DNA of 8,342 bases, taken from the NCBI GenBank assembly GCA_946886645.1, contig CAMPIY010000075.1:1-8342 (forward strand). The letters run 5' to 3'. Within the stretch, counting starts at the first letter, position 1. The number at the start of each line of letters is the position of its first letter. This document shows positions 1 to 6,454 of this stretch, piece after piece. The notes under the pieces are model-generated. The model had not been told where the DNA came from, searched no databases, and was given only the letters and a program-made list of their open reading frames with translations. This stretch comes from an uncultured Sphingomonas sp. Lineage in GTDB: Bacteria; Pseudomonadota; Alphaproteobacteria; Sphingomonadales; Sphingomonadaceae. The translations under genes were made by a program, and so were the position numbers.

Positions 1-311
1 TCGGGCTCGAACTTCTTGACGCCCTGCATCAGGCCGATGTTGCCCTCGGAGATCAACTCGCTGACGGGCAGGCCATAGCCGCGGTAGCCCATCGCGATCT
101 TAGCGACGAGGCGCAGGTGTGAGTTGACCAGCTTGGCTGCGGCATCCGTATCGTTGTGCTCGCGCCAGCGCTTGGCCAGCATATATTCTTCTTCAGGAGC
201 GAGGATCGGGAATTTCTTGATCTCGCTCAGATAGCGGTTGAGCCCGGCCTCCCCGCCCGAAGCGGGGATCGACACGGCGCCTCTGGTCTTTACCGCACGT
301 CCGTTCGCCAT
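1..311 (-). CDS. rpoH: RNA polymerase sigma-32 factor RpoH, 5' part (gene continues past the left edge)
   Basis: Reading the minus strand from ATG at 309-311 gives 103 codons with no stop, so only the N-terminal third is present. The protein starts MANGRAVKTRGAVSIP, then NRYLSEIKKFPILAPEEEY, which resembles sigma region 1.2 of RpoH proteins. Residues about 58-103 contain LVNSHLRLVAKIAMGYRGYG (region 2.1, core polymerase binding) and SELISEGNIGLMQGVKKFEP (region 2.2). RpoH directs core RNA polymerase to heat-shock promoters. A purine-rich ribosome-binding stretch (GGGAG on the minus strand, at 324-328) lies about 12 bases before the ATG. The gene sits 58 bp downstream of an rluD-like gene on the same strand, an arrangement I recall from other alphaproteobacteria. 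The DNA-binding regions 2.4 and 4 are outside the window, so which RpoH paralogue this is cannot be judged. Confidence 0.93.
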   Translation of the reverse strand, partial: MANGRAVKTRGAVSIPASGGEAGLNRYLSEIKKFPILAPEEEYMLAKRWREHNDTDAAAKLVNSHLRLVAKIAMGYRGYGLPVSELISEGNIGLMQGVKKFEP

Positions 312-369
312 AGTCTCGTTCACTCCCTGGGGCGGAGCGCCTTCAACGCGCCCCTTACCCTCTTAAATC
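312..369 (-). promoter_or_regulatory. rluD-rpoH intergenic leader with a small hairpin and possible -10 element
   Basis: This 58-base gap precedes rpoH. On the minus strand a 7-bp stem is possible: GGGGCGC (348-354) pairs with GCGCTCC (334-340), with one G-U pair, around a 7-base loop (341-347). It is not followed by a T run, so it does not look like an intrinsic terminator. A second short pairing, CTCC with the GGAG of the ribosome-binding site, could compete with it. A TATAAG at 369-374 on the minus strand, overlapping the rluD stop codon, could be a -10 box, but I see no convincing -35 and no clear heat-shock -10 (CCCCAT-type). Functional assignment is inference. Confidence 0.3.
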
Positions 370-1323
370 TTATACACCAAGTGCGCTGAACAGTTCCTGC
401 ATGTCCGACGGAAGGTCACTGTCGAACGACAAACGACCTTTCGTGACGGGATGCACAAATCCAAGATGGGCCGCGTGCAGCGCTTGCCGGTGAAAGCCAA
501 GGCTTTTCAACAGCTCGCGGTGCGCTTTTCGCGTGCGCCCATAAACCGGGTCGCCAACCAGCGGATGGCCGATCGAGGCCATGTGGACGCGGACCTGATG
601 GGTCCGGCCGGTTTCCAGCCGGCATTCGACCAGCGCCGCGTCGCGCAGGATTTCCAGCCGCTTCCAATGCGTCACCGCGCGCTTGCCGCGGCCTTCGCCG
701 GCGATCGCGATCTTCTTGCGGTTCTGGCTTGACCGGGCGAGCGGGGCATCGACGACGCCTTCCGCCTGGCGAGGAACATCGCTGACGATCGCCAGATAGC
801 GCCGGTCGATCGAATGGTCCGCGAACTGCTTTGCCAGCCCTTCATGAGCGCGATCATGCTTTGCCACCACCAGCAGGCCGGACGTATCCTTGTCGATCCG
901 GTGGACGATACCCGGCCGGGCAACGCCGCCAATCCCGCTGAGGCTGCCGCTGCAATGGTGGAGCAACGCGTTGACCATCGTCCCGTCGCGATTTCCGGCC
1001 GCCGGGTGGACAACCAGCCCGGCGGGCTTGTCGACGACCAGCAGATGTTCGTCCTCGTAAACGATGACCAGCGGGATTTCCTGCGGTTCGTTATGCGCCG
1101 GCTCGGGATCCGGAATGGCCAGCGAAAAGCGCTCGTCGCCCTTCACCTTCATCGCCGGATCGCGGATCGCCTTGGCATCCCGGCTCAGCGCGCCTGCCTT
1201 GGTCAGAACCTTCAGCCGTTCGCGCGAGAGCGTGGGCACGCGCGCGGCAAGCGCCCGGTCCAGCCGCCATCCGGCCTGGCTTGGATCAAGCGATATTTCG
1301 ATAATGGTATGCCCCCCGGCCAT
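370..1323 (-). CDS. rluD: RluA/RluD-family 23S rRNA pseudouridine synthase
   Basis: The 317-residue protein is of typical length for the RluA family, which isomerises specific uridines in RNA; RluD modifies 23S rRNA helix 69. Residues about 18-70 form an S4-type RNA-binding domain (WRLDRALAARVPTLSRERLK). The catalytic domain follows, with IVYEDEHLLVVDKPAGLVVH at 87-106 and the family signature HRIDKDTSG at 141-149. Asp144 is the expected catalytic aspartate. A later conserved segment, LETGRTHQVRVHMASIGHPL, is also present. The S4 domain and the signature fit RluD better than RluA, but RluC-like specificity cannot be excluded from sequence alone. The ATG at 1321-1323 is preferred because the S4 domain begins soon after it and no upstream in-frame start is seen; a good Shine-Dalgarno sequence is lacking. 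The gene is divergent from chpT and may be co-transcribed with rpoH. Confidence 0.92.
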   Translation of the reverse strand: MAGGHTIIEISLDPSQAGWRLDRALAARVPTLSRERLKVLTKAGALSRDAKAIRDPAMKVKGDERFSLAIPDPEPAHNEPQEIPLVIVYEDEHLLVVDKPAGLVVHPAAGNRDGTMVNALLHHCSGSLSGIGGVARPGIVHRIDKDTSGLLVVAKHDRAHEGLAKQFADHSIDRRYLAIVSDVPRQAEGVVDAPLARSSQNRKKIAIAGEGRGKRAVTHWKRLEILRDAALVECRLETGRTHQVRVHMASIGHPLVGDPVYGRTRKAHRELLKSLGFHRQALHAAHLGFVHPVTKGRLSFDSDLPSDMQELFSALGV

Positions 1324-1330
1324 CTGGTGG

Positions 1331-1360
1331 ATATTTGGGAACGCGTTGGTCCGATTTCAA
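1331..1360 (-). promoter_or_regulatory. Possible rluD promoter
   Basis: On the minus strand TTGAAA (1355-1360) resembles a -35 box. It is followed after 18 bases by AAATAT (1331-1336), a weak -10 with 3 of 6 consensus matches. Transcription would then start almost at the rluD ATG, giving a very short or absent leader, which would fit the missing Shine-Dalgarno sequence. This is inference from a weak match. Confidence 0.25.
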
Positions 1361-1421
1361 TGGCGGGACAGGCTCGAGCGAAACCCTTGCTTCAGGTTAA
1401 ACTCTCGCGCATTGGCGGGCC

Positions 1422-2063
1422 ATGAACGCCGTCGAATTAGCCAGCCTTCTCTGTTCGCGCCTGTGTCACGATCTGCTGTCACCAGTCGGGGCGCTCAACA
1501 ACGGCATCGAGCTTCTGGCTGATGAGCAGGACCCCGAAATGCGGGAACGCTGCCTCGAACTGCTCGCGGAGAGCGCCAGGGCCAGCGCCAACAAGCTCAA
1601 ATTCTTTCGGCTGGCGTTCGGTGCGGGCGGCGGCTTCGGCGAGGAAATCGACACGCGCGAAGCCCGGACCGCGCTCGAAGGGCTTTATGGCGCCGAAAAG
1701 GGCATCGAGCTCGGCTGGATGGTCGAGGACGACAAAATGTCGAAGGGGGCGATCAAGCTGCTCCTCAATCTCGCCATGATCGCCGGAGACGCGCTGGTGC
1801 GCGGCGGGCGGCTCGATGTCGGTGCGGAGCGGCGCGGAAGTGCGCTGGAAATGGTGATCCGGTCGGAAGGGCCGCGTATCCTGCTCGACCCGAAGCTCCG
1901 AGAGACGATTGCGGCCGGCCATTCGGGCGGCGAAGTCGAGCCTCGCGCCGCCGGCGCCTGGCTCGCACACACGCTGGCGGCCGAGGCGGGCGGTACGATC
2001 CAGCTCAGCGATCCCGCCGATCCGGCGCTCCTGATCGGAGTAACGCTTCCTCAGCAGGGATAA
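1422..2063 (+). CDS. chpT: ChpT-family histidine phosphotransferase
   Basis: The 213-residue protein begins MNAVELASLLCSRLCHDLLS and continues PVGALNNGIELL. This is the DHp-type helix of ChpT with the phospho-accepting His16 in the CHDLLSP motif. The second half (about residues 85-210) resembles a histidine-kinase ATPase fold but lacks the N, G1 and G2 boxes, as ChpT proteins do: they relay phosphate rather than bind ATP. In Caulobacter, ChpT is a cytoplasmic dimer that passes phosphate from the hybrid kinase CckA to CtrA and CpdR. Length and motif placement fit that family. The ATG at 1422 follows a weak GGCGGG. The gene is divergent from rluD and 65 bp upstream of cheA on the same strand. 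Whether it serves CckA, the chemotaxis system or both cannot be told from the sequence. No signal peptide or membrane segment is seen. Confidence 0.88.
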   Translation: MNAVELASLLCSRLCHDLLSPVGALNNGIELLADEQDPEMRERCLELLAESARASANKLKFFRLAFGAGGGFGEEIDTREARTALEGLYGAEKGIELGWMVEDDKMSKGAIKLLLNLAMIAGDALVRGGRLDVGAERRGSALEMVIRSEGPRILLDPKLRETIAAGHSGGEVEPRAAGAWLAHTLAAEAGGTIQLSDPADPALLIGVTLPQQG

Positions 2064-2073
2064 CGCGGCGTTA
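2061..2073. repeat. Perfect inverted repeat at the chpT stop codon
   Basis: TAACGC (2061-2066) and GCGTTA (2068-2073) are perfect reverse complements around a single central G. The left arm contains the chpT stop codon. A further direct copy of TAACGC lies at 2041-2046. The one-base centre makes a full RNA hairpin impossible, so a protein-binding site for the cheA-side promoter is more likely than a terminator. The length (6-bp arms) is short enough to arise by chance. Confidence 0.4.
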
Positions 2074-2128
2074 ACTCCTTGGCGGCATAGAGGGCTCGCG
2101 ACTTTCTTGCGTGAGGCCCTTACCGCCG

Positions 2129-4468
2129 ATGGACGACCTGATTGCAGATTTCGTGGCCGAGTGCCGGGAGATGCTCGAAGCGCTGGGCGGCGAGATCGTC
2201 GCCTGGGAGGCCAATCCCGACGACCGCGCGCGGCTCGATAGCATTTTCCGCTTCGTCCACACGGTGAAGGGCAATTGCGGCTTCTTCGATTTTCCGCGCC
2301 TTGAGACGCTGAGCCACGCCGCCGAGGATGCATTGGCCGATTGCCGCGCCGGCCGCCGCCAGCCCGATGGGGCTTTGGTCAGCGCGGTTCTCGCCGTGAT
2401 CGACCGGATCGGCGAAATGATTGCGTCGATCGATGCCGGCGAGGGCGTTCCCGAAGGCGACGATAGCTTGCTGATTGAGGCGCTGGCGCCGGGGGCGGAA
2501 GGGCCCGCTGTACCCGCAGCGGCGGTCGCGACCGTCGAAACAGGCAAGGGCAACGCCACCCCGCGCACGATCCGCCTGTCGGTCGAGCTGCTCGACCGGG
2601 TCATGTCGGGCGTGTCGGACATGGTGCTGGCCCGCAATGAGCTGGCGCGGCGCCTGCGCGAGGCGCCGGGCGATGTCGCGGTCGATGGCGCATTCGAGCG
2701 GCTGTCCGGCATCATCGCCGAAATGCGCGACGCGATTACCCGCACTCGCATGCAGCGGATCGAAAATCTTTTCGTCGCTCTGCCGCGCATGGTCCGCGAC
2801 CTGTCGACAGAGCTTGGCAAGCAGGTACTGGTCGATATCGACGGCGGCGACGTCGAGCTGGACCGCGAGATGATCGAGATGATCCGCGATCCGTTGACTC
2901 ACATCATCCGCAATGCGGTCGATCATGGCATCGAGAAGCCGGCGGAGCGGCTGAAGGCCGGAAAGCGCGAAATCGGCCTGCTCAGCGTTTCGGCGCGGCA
3001 GTCGGGCAACCAGATCCTGATCGAGATCGCCGACGACGGCAAAGGCATCGACGGAAGCAAGCTGGTCGAAAAGGCGCTGGCAAACGGAGTCATCGACGCG
3101 GACATGGCGAAGCGCCTGACCCACTCGGAGCAGCTGGCGCTGATCTTCGAGGCTGGCCTTTCCACCGCCAAGGAAGTGACCGCTATTTCGGGCCGCGGCG
3201 TCGGCATGGACGTCGTCCGCTCCAATGTCGAACGGATTGGCGGCGTGGTCGAGCTGGATTCTGCCGCGGGCAAGGGCACGAAGATGACCCTTCGCGTGCC
3301 GCTGACGCTAACCATCATTCCGGCGCTGACCGTTTCGATCGGGGCGCAGCATTTCGCTATCCCGCGCTCGGCGATCGAGGAGATCGTGCGCGCCAACGGC
3401 AGCAGCGTGACGCTCGAACGGATTGGTGGCGCGGGCGTCGCGACCATCCGCGGCCGCCGGGTCCCGGAAGTGGCGCTGGCCGATGTGCTGGGCCTGCCGA
3501 GCAAGATGGATGACGCGGAACGCACGCTGGTTGTCCTGCGGCCGGCTGGTGGTGACGTCTATGCGCTGGCGGTCGACCGGATCCACGACCATGAGGAGCT
3601 GGTCGTAAAGCCGGCAGCCCCTGCGGTGATGGCCACCGGCCTTTATGCGGGCACGACGCTCGCCGACGATGGCAGCCCAATCCTCCTGTTCGATCCTGCT
3701 GGGGTCGCCCAGGTCGGCGGCGTGCGCCTCGAAACAAGCGAGCGTAGCGGACGAGGGGCCGAAACTCCTGCGGCGGCCAATTCGAACGAGGTCCCGGTTC
3801 TGCTTTTCCGGGGACTGGATGGCGCCCGGCGGGCTCTTCGTCTCGGAGTTGTCGACCGTATCGAGGAGGTATCCGCCGACGCGATCCGTCCGAGCGCGGG
3901 ACAGCTTCGCGTCCAGCTGGGCGAGGCGATCCTGCCGCTTGCCGGCGTCGAGAAACCCGATGAGCTGGACGGCAAGGTCCGCGTCTTCCGCCTGAACGAC
4001 GGCGCCCATGAGCTGGGCTATGCTTTCCGCGAAGTTATCGACCTGATGAGCATCGAGCGCGAGGTGATCCCGGCCGACGTGCCCGGATCGGTCAACGGCG
4101 TAACCCTGATCGGCGGCGAGCCCGCTGAGCTGGTCGATGCCCACTGGCTGTTCGCCGAATATCTCGGCGCCGTCGCCCGGCCGCAGTCGCAGCTAGTCTG
4201 CCGCCTGCCCGAAGGCGATGCCTGGATGCAGAATATGCTCCGTCCGATCGTCGAAGCTGCGGGTTATCTGGTCATCGGCGAAAGCGATGAGCTTGCCGCC
4301 GACCTCACCATCGTCTCGCACGGCGATCCGGTCGAGGAGAATAAGGGCGGCCGCGTGCTGAGGCTCGCGACCGATCCGGACAAGGTCGACGGCAAGGACA
4401 GCATCTATCGCTACGATCGCACCGGCCTGCTGCTGGCCCTGAAATCGGCGAGTGGGGGAGGGCGCTGA
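2129..4468 (+). CDS. cheA: Chemotaxis histidine kinase CheA with extra CheW-like module and degenerate receiver domain
   Basis: From ATG 2129 the protein has 779 residues. Residues 1-100 are the HPt (P1) domain, with phospho-accepting His44 in FVHTVKGNCGFF. Residues 101-144 are an acidic, Ala/Pro-rich linker with no visible P2 domain. The dimerisation domain P3 starts near 145 (RTIRLSVELLDRV). The ATPase domain P4 has its N box around Asn262 (IIRNAVDHGIE), G1 at 302-306 (DDGKG) and G2 at 355-359 (GRGVG). P5, the CheW-like regulatory domain, spans about 392-535. A second CheW-like region spans about 554-680, and 687-779 resembles a receiver domain without phosphorylation residues. CheA autophosphorylates under control of receptors and CheW and passes phosphate to CheY and CheB. 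A GTG at 2111 would add six residues; ATG 2129 is chosen because HPt domains usually begin at this MDDLIADF-type sequence. The stop codon overlaps the cheW start (TGATG). Confidence 0.94.
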   Translation: MDDLIADFVAECREMLEALGGEIVAWEANPDDRARLDSIFRFVHTVKGNCGFFDFPRLETLSHAAEDALADCRAGRRQPDGALVSAVLAVIDRIGEMIASIDAGEGVPEGDDSLLIEALAPGAEGPAVPAAAVATVETGKGNATPRTIRLSVELLDRVMSGVSDMVLARNELARRLREAPGDVAVDGAFERLSGIIAEMRDAITRTRMQRIENLFVALPRMVRDLSTELGKQVLVDIDGGDVELDREMIEMIRDPLTHIIRNAVDHGIEKPAERLKAGKREIGLLSVSARQSGNQILIEIADDGKGIDGSKLVEKALANGVIDADMAKRLTHSEQLALIFEAGLSTAKEVTAISGRGVGMDVVRSNVERIGGVVELDSAAGKGTKMTLRVPLTLTIIPALTVSIGAQHFAIPRSAIEEIVRANGSSVTLERIGGAGVATIRGRRVPEVALADVLGLPSKMDDAERTLVVLRPAGGDVYALAVDRIHDHEELVVKPAAPAVMATGLYAGTTLADDGSPILLFDPAGVAQVGGVRLETSERSGRGAETPAAANSNEVPVLLFRGLDGARRALRLGVVDRIEEVSADAIRPSAGQLRVQLGEAILPLAGVEKPDELDGKVRVFRLNDGAHELGYAFREVIDLMSIEREVIPADVPGSVNGVTLIGGEPAELVDAHWLFAEYLGAVARPQSQLVCRLPEGDAWMQNMLRPIVEAAGYLVIGESDELAADLTIVSHGDPVEENKGGRVLRLATDPDKVDGKDSIYRYDRTGLLLALKSASGGGR

Positions 4469-4914
4469 TGAACGAGTTGCTGCTGATCGTATCGATCGCG
4501 GGAAGCCGCGTCGCCTTGCCGGCTGCCGCGGTCGAGAGCGTCGTCGAGTTGGACGCTTTGATTTCGGTGCCGCGCGCGCCGGAGCATCTCGCAGGCCTGT
4601 CCGCGCTTCGCAGCCGCGTCCTGACCGTGATCGATTGCCGTCGCTCGCTCGAGCTTGGTGCGACTGAGCTCAACGACGGCGAACTACACGAAGCCGCGGT
4701 CGTCGAGCTGGACGGCCACCACTATGCCCTCACCGTCGATGCCGTCGAGGATGTCGTCGAAGCCCTATCCGATCCCACTCCGGTGCGCGCCGCCATGGGT
4801 AACGGATGGGAGCGCGTTTCGCAGGGAATGGTCGAGACGGAGGAGGGACCGCTCCTGCTGGTCGACATTGCTGCGCTGGTCGCGGGACCCGCGGCGGAAT
4901 CGCGCGCGGCTTAA
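4468..4914 (+). CDS. cheW: Chemotaxis coupling protein CheW
   Basis: The 148-residue protein is a single CheW domain. It starts MNELLLIVSIAGSRVALPA, continues with VESVVELDALISVPRAPEHL and the characteristic LRSRVLTVIDCRRSLEL, and ends with a conserved-type segment (GPLLLVDIAALV). CheW has no catalytic residues: it bridges chemoreceptor tips and the P5 domain of CheA in signalling arrays at the cytoplasmic face of the membrane. Length is close to the usual 150-170 residues. The start ATG overlaps the cheA stop by one base (4468), with a strong GGGGGAGG just upstream inside cheA, so translation is probably coupled and the two proteins made in linked amounts. No paralogue is seen nearby, although CheA itself carries two CheW-like modules. 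Confidence 0.92.
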   Translation: MNELLLIVSIAGSRVALPAAAVESVVELDALISVPRAPEHLAGLSALRSRVLTVIDCRRSLELGATELNDGELHEAAVVELDGHHYALTVDAVEDVVEALSDPTPVRAAMGNGWERVSQGMVETEEGPLLLVDIAALVAGPAAESRAA

Positions 4915-4968
4915 GAGCTTCGTTACCCTTATCGGCTACTGATCGCCTCGAACGACACGGAAAGACTT

Positions 4969-5334
4969 ATGAAAACCTGCCTCATCGTCGACGACAGCAA
5001 AGTCATCCGCAAGGTTGCGCGGCATATCCTCGAGACGCTGGAGTTCCAGGTCGAGGAAGCCGGCGACGGGCGCGAGGCGCTCGATCGCTGCGAAGCAAAG
5101 ATGCCCGACGTCGTGCTCCTTGATTGGAATATGCCGGTCATGAGCGGGATGGAGTTCCTGAAGCTGCTTCGCCAGCGCGGCCATGCCGACCAGCCCAAGG
5201 TCGTCTTCTGCACGACCGAGAACGACATGGCGCATATCCGCGCGGCCCTCGAAGCCGGCGCGGATGAGTATGTGATGAAGCCGTTCGATCGCGAGACGCT
5301 CCACATCAAGCTGCAACTCGTCGGCGTAGCCTGA
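4969..5334 (+). CDS. cheY: CheY-type single-domain response regulator
   Basis: The 121-residue protein is a stand-alone receiver domain. The acidic pocket is Asp8-Asp9 (CLIVDDSKVIRK), the phosphorylation site is Asp52 (VVLLDWNMPVMSG), the switch threonine is within CTTEN at 81-85, and Lys104 lies in the YVMKPFD loop. All residues required for phosphorylation and Mg2+ binding are present. No output domain follows, so it should act by protein contact, typically on the flagellar switch protein FliM, after phosphorylation by CheA. The gene lies 54 bp after cheW. A GGAAAG sequence (4959-4964) precedes the ATG at short spacing. Alphaproteobacteria often encode several CheY-like proteins, some of which act as phosphate sinks or bind cyclic-di-GMP; the operon position supports a chemotaxis role, but motor binding is inferred. 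Confidence 0.92.
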   Translation: MKTCLIVDDSKVIRKVARHILETLEFQVEEAGDGREALDRCEAKMPDVVLLDWNMPVMSGMEFLKLLRQRGHADQPKVVFCTTENDMAHIRAALEAGADEYVMKPFDRETLHIKLQLVGVA

Positions 5335-5344
5335 GGCTTTCTAC

Positions 5345-6454
5345 ATGACCGGGGCGCTCGCCACATCGCGGAGGGGTCACGGACCCGGCTCCGGCCCGCA
5401 GTCGCGCCGGCCGATCCGCCTGATGATCGTCGACGATTCGATGGTCGCCCGCGCGGTGCTCAGCCGGATGATCGACGCGGACGGCAATTTCGACATCGTC
5501 GCCGTCGCCGGAACCGCCGAGGACGCGATCGAGGCACTCGGCCAGGTGATGGTCGATATCGTTCTGCTCGACCTGGAAATGCCGGGCGTTGGCGGATTGA
5601 AGTCGATCCCCAAGATCATCGAGGCCGCCAAGGGCGCCAAGGTGCTGATCGTTTCCTCGCTGGCCGAGGAAGGGGCGGAGGAAACCGTCGCAGCCCTCGC
5701 GCTCGGCGCGGCGGATACGCTGCCGAAGCCGGGCACCGGACGCTTCAACGGGCGCTTCTCCGAGGTCCTGCTCGGCAAGCTTCGCGGGCTAGGCTACGCA
5801 GATCGCAGCGGGATGCCGAAGCCGGTTGCCGTACCTATCGTTGGCGAGCTTCGCAGGCAGAGCGACGAACCGTTGCAGCTTCTCGCGATCGGCGCGTCGA
5901 CCGGCGGTATCCATGCGCTGGGCGCATTCTTCGCGGAATTGCCCGACCGGATCGGGGTGCCGATCCTGATTACCCAGCACCTTCCTCCGGCTTTCATGGC
6001 CGTGTTCGCCCGCCAGCTGTCCGTCGCCGCCAACCGTGAGGCGCTGGTCGCCGAAGACGGGATGAAACTGCTCCCCGACCGGATCGTGATTGCGCCCGGA
6101 GAAGCCCACCTTGTCGTCGACGAGATCGGCGGGACGCTGGTTGCGCGCCTGCTCAACACAAAGGTCGCCAGCGGCTGCATGCCGTCGGTCGATCCAATGC
6201 TCGCGTCAGCGGGCGCGGTCTTGGGCGCGGGAGCGCTGGGCGTGGTCCTGACCGGCATGGGCCGCGACGGTGCCGAAGGTGCAAGGCGCCTGGTGGAGGC
6301 CGGCGGGTCGGTGATGGCCCAGGACGAGGCAAGCTCGGCGGTCTGGGGCATGCCGCGCGCTGTCGCCGATGCCGGACTCGCCTGCGCGGTCCTGCCGCCC
6401 GCCAAGCTGGCGCGTCGCGTTACCAGCCGAGTGCAGGAGGTGTCGTGCAAGTAA
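5345..6454 (+). CDS. cheB: Protein-glutamate methylesterase/deamidase CheB
   Basis: The 369-residue protein has an N-terminal receiver domain (about 24-145) with Asp30-Asp31, phospho-accepting Asp76 (VLLDLEMPGVGG) and Lys128. A linker of about 30 residues leads to the methylesterase domain (about 177-365). Its catalytic triad is visible: Ser185 in GASTGG, His212 in TQHLPP and Asp308 in GMGRDGAEG. CheB removes methyl groups from chemoreceptor glutamates, and many also deamidate receptor glutamines; phosphorylation by CheA relieves inhibition by the receiver domain. Length matches the family. The start ATG at 5345 lies 10 bases after the cheY stop and has GAGG (5333-5336) at good spacing. It gives a 23-residue Gly/Arg/Pro-rich leader before the receiver domain, slightly longer than usual. 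The 3' end overlaps cheR by 10 bases. Confidence 0.95.
   Translation: MTGALATSRRGHGPGSGPQSRRPIRLMIVDDSMVARAVLSRMIDADGNFDIVAVAGTAEDAIEALGQVMVDIVLLDLEMPGVGGLKSIPKIIEAAKGAKVLIVSSLAEEGAEETVAALALGAADTLPKPGTGRFNGRFSEVLLGKLRGLGYADRSGMPKPVAVPIVGELRRQSDEPLQLLAIGASTGGIHALGAFFAELPDRIGVPILITQHLPPAFMAVFARQLSVAANREALVAEDGMKLLPDRIVIAPGEAHLVVDEIGGTLVARLLNTKVASGCMPSVDPMLASAGAVLGAGALGVVLTGMGRDGAEGARRLVEAGGSVMAQDEASSAVWGMPRAVADAGLACAVLPPAKLARRVTSRVQEVSCK
6435..6447 (+). promoter_or_regulatory. Ribosome-binding site that fixes the cheR GTG start
   Basis: A perfect AGGAGG (6435-6440) lies four bases before GTG at 6445-6447, inside the end of cheB. It is the best Shine-Dalgarno match seen in the window and supports the non-ATG start. 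Ribosomes ending cheB at 6454 could restart here, coupling production of the antagonistic pair CheB and CheR. Confidence 0.75.

Noticed and set aside
334..354. Intrinsic terminator between rluD and rpoH
   Set aside because: A GC-rich stem exists, but no T run follows it on the minus strand.
1396..1403. TTAA-containing sequence before chpT (and GTTAAC at 2070-2075) as CtrA-binding sites
   Set aside because: A CtrA site needs two TTAA half-sites seven bases apart; only single half-sites are present here.
814..1425. Plus-strand open frame of 203 codons opposite rluD
   Set aside because: It mirrors the conserved RluD catalytic domain, and its codons follow that gene's base periodicity.
2111..2128. 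GTG at 2111 as the cheA start
   Set aside because: It adds only RPLPP-type residues before the natural HPt start at ATG 2129; neither site has an ideal ribosome-binding sequence, so protein alignment decides for the ATG.
1479..2333. Minus-strand open frame of 284 codons opposite chpT and the start of cheA
   Set aside because: The product is Arg/Pro/Ser-rich, spans two real genes and their junction, and has no supporting start site.
2120..3124. Minus-strand open frame of 334 codons within cheA
   Set aside because: It lies opposite the HPt, dimerisation and ATPase domains of CheA, and its product is rich in Arg, Ala, Asp and Gln without any family motif.
4915..4968. Small gene or regulatory RNA between cheW and cheY
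   Set aside because: The 54-base gap has no in-frame start with a ribosome-binding site other than that of cheY, and no strong hairpin.
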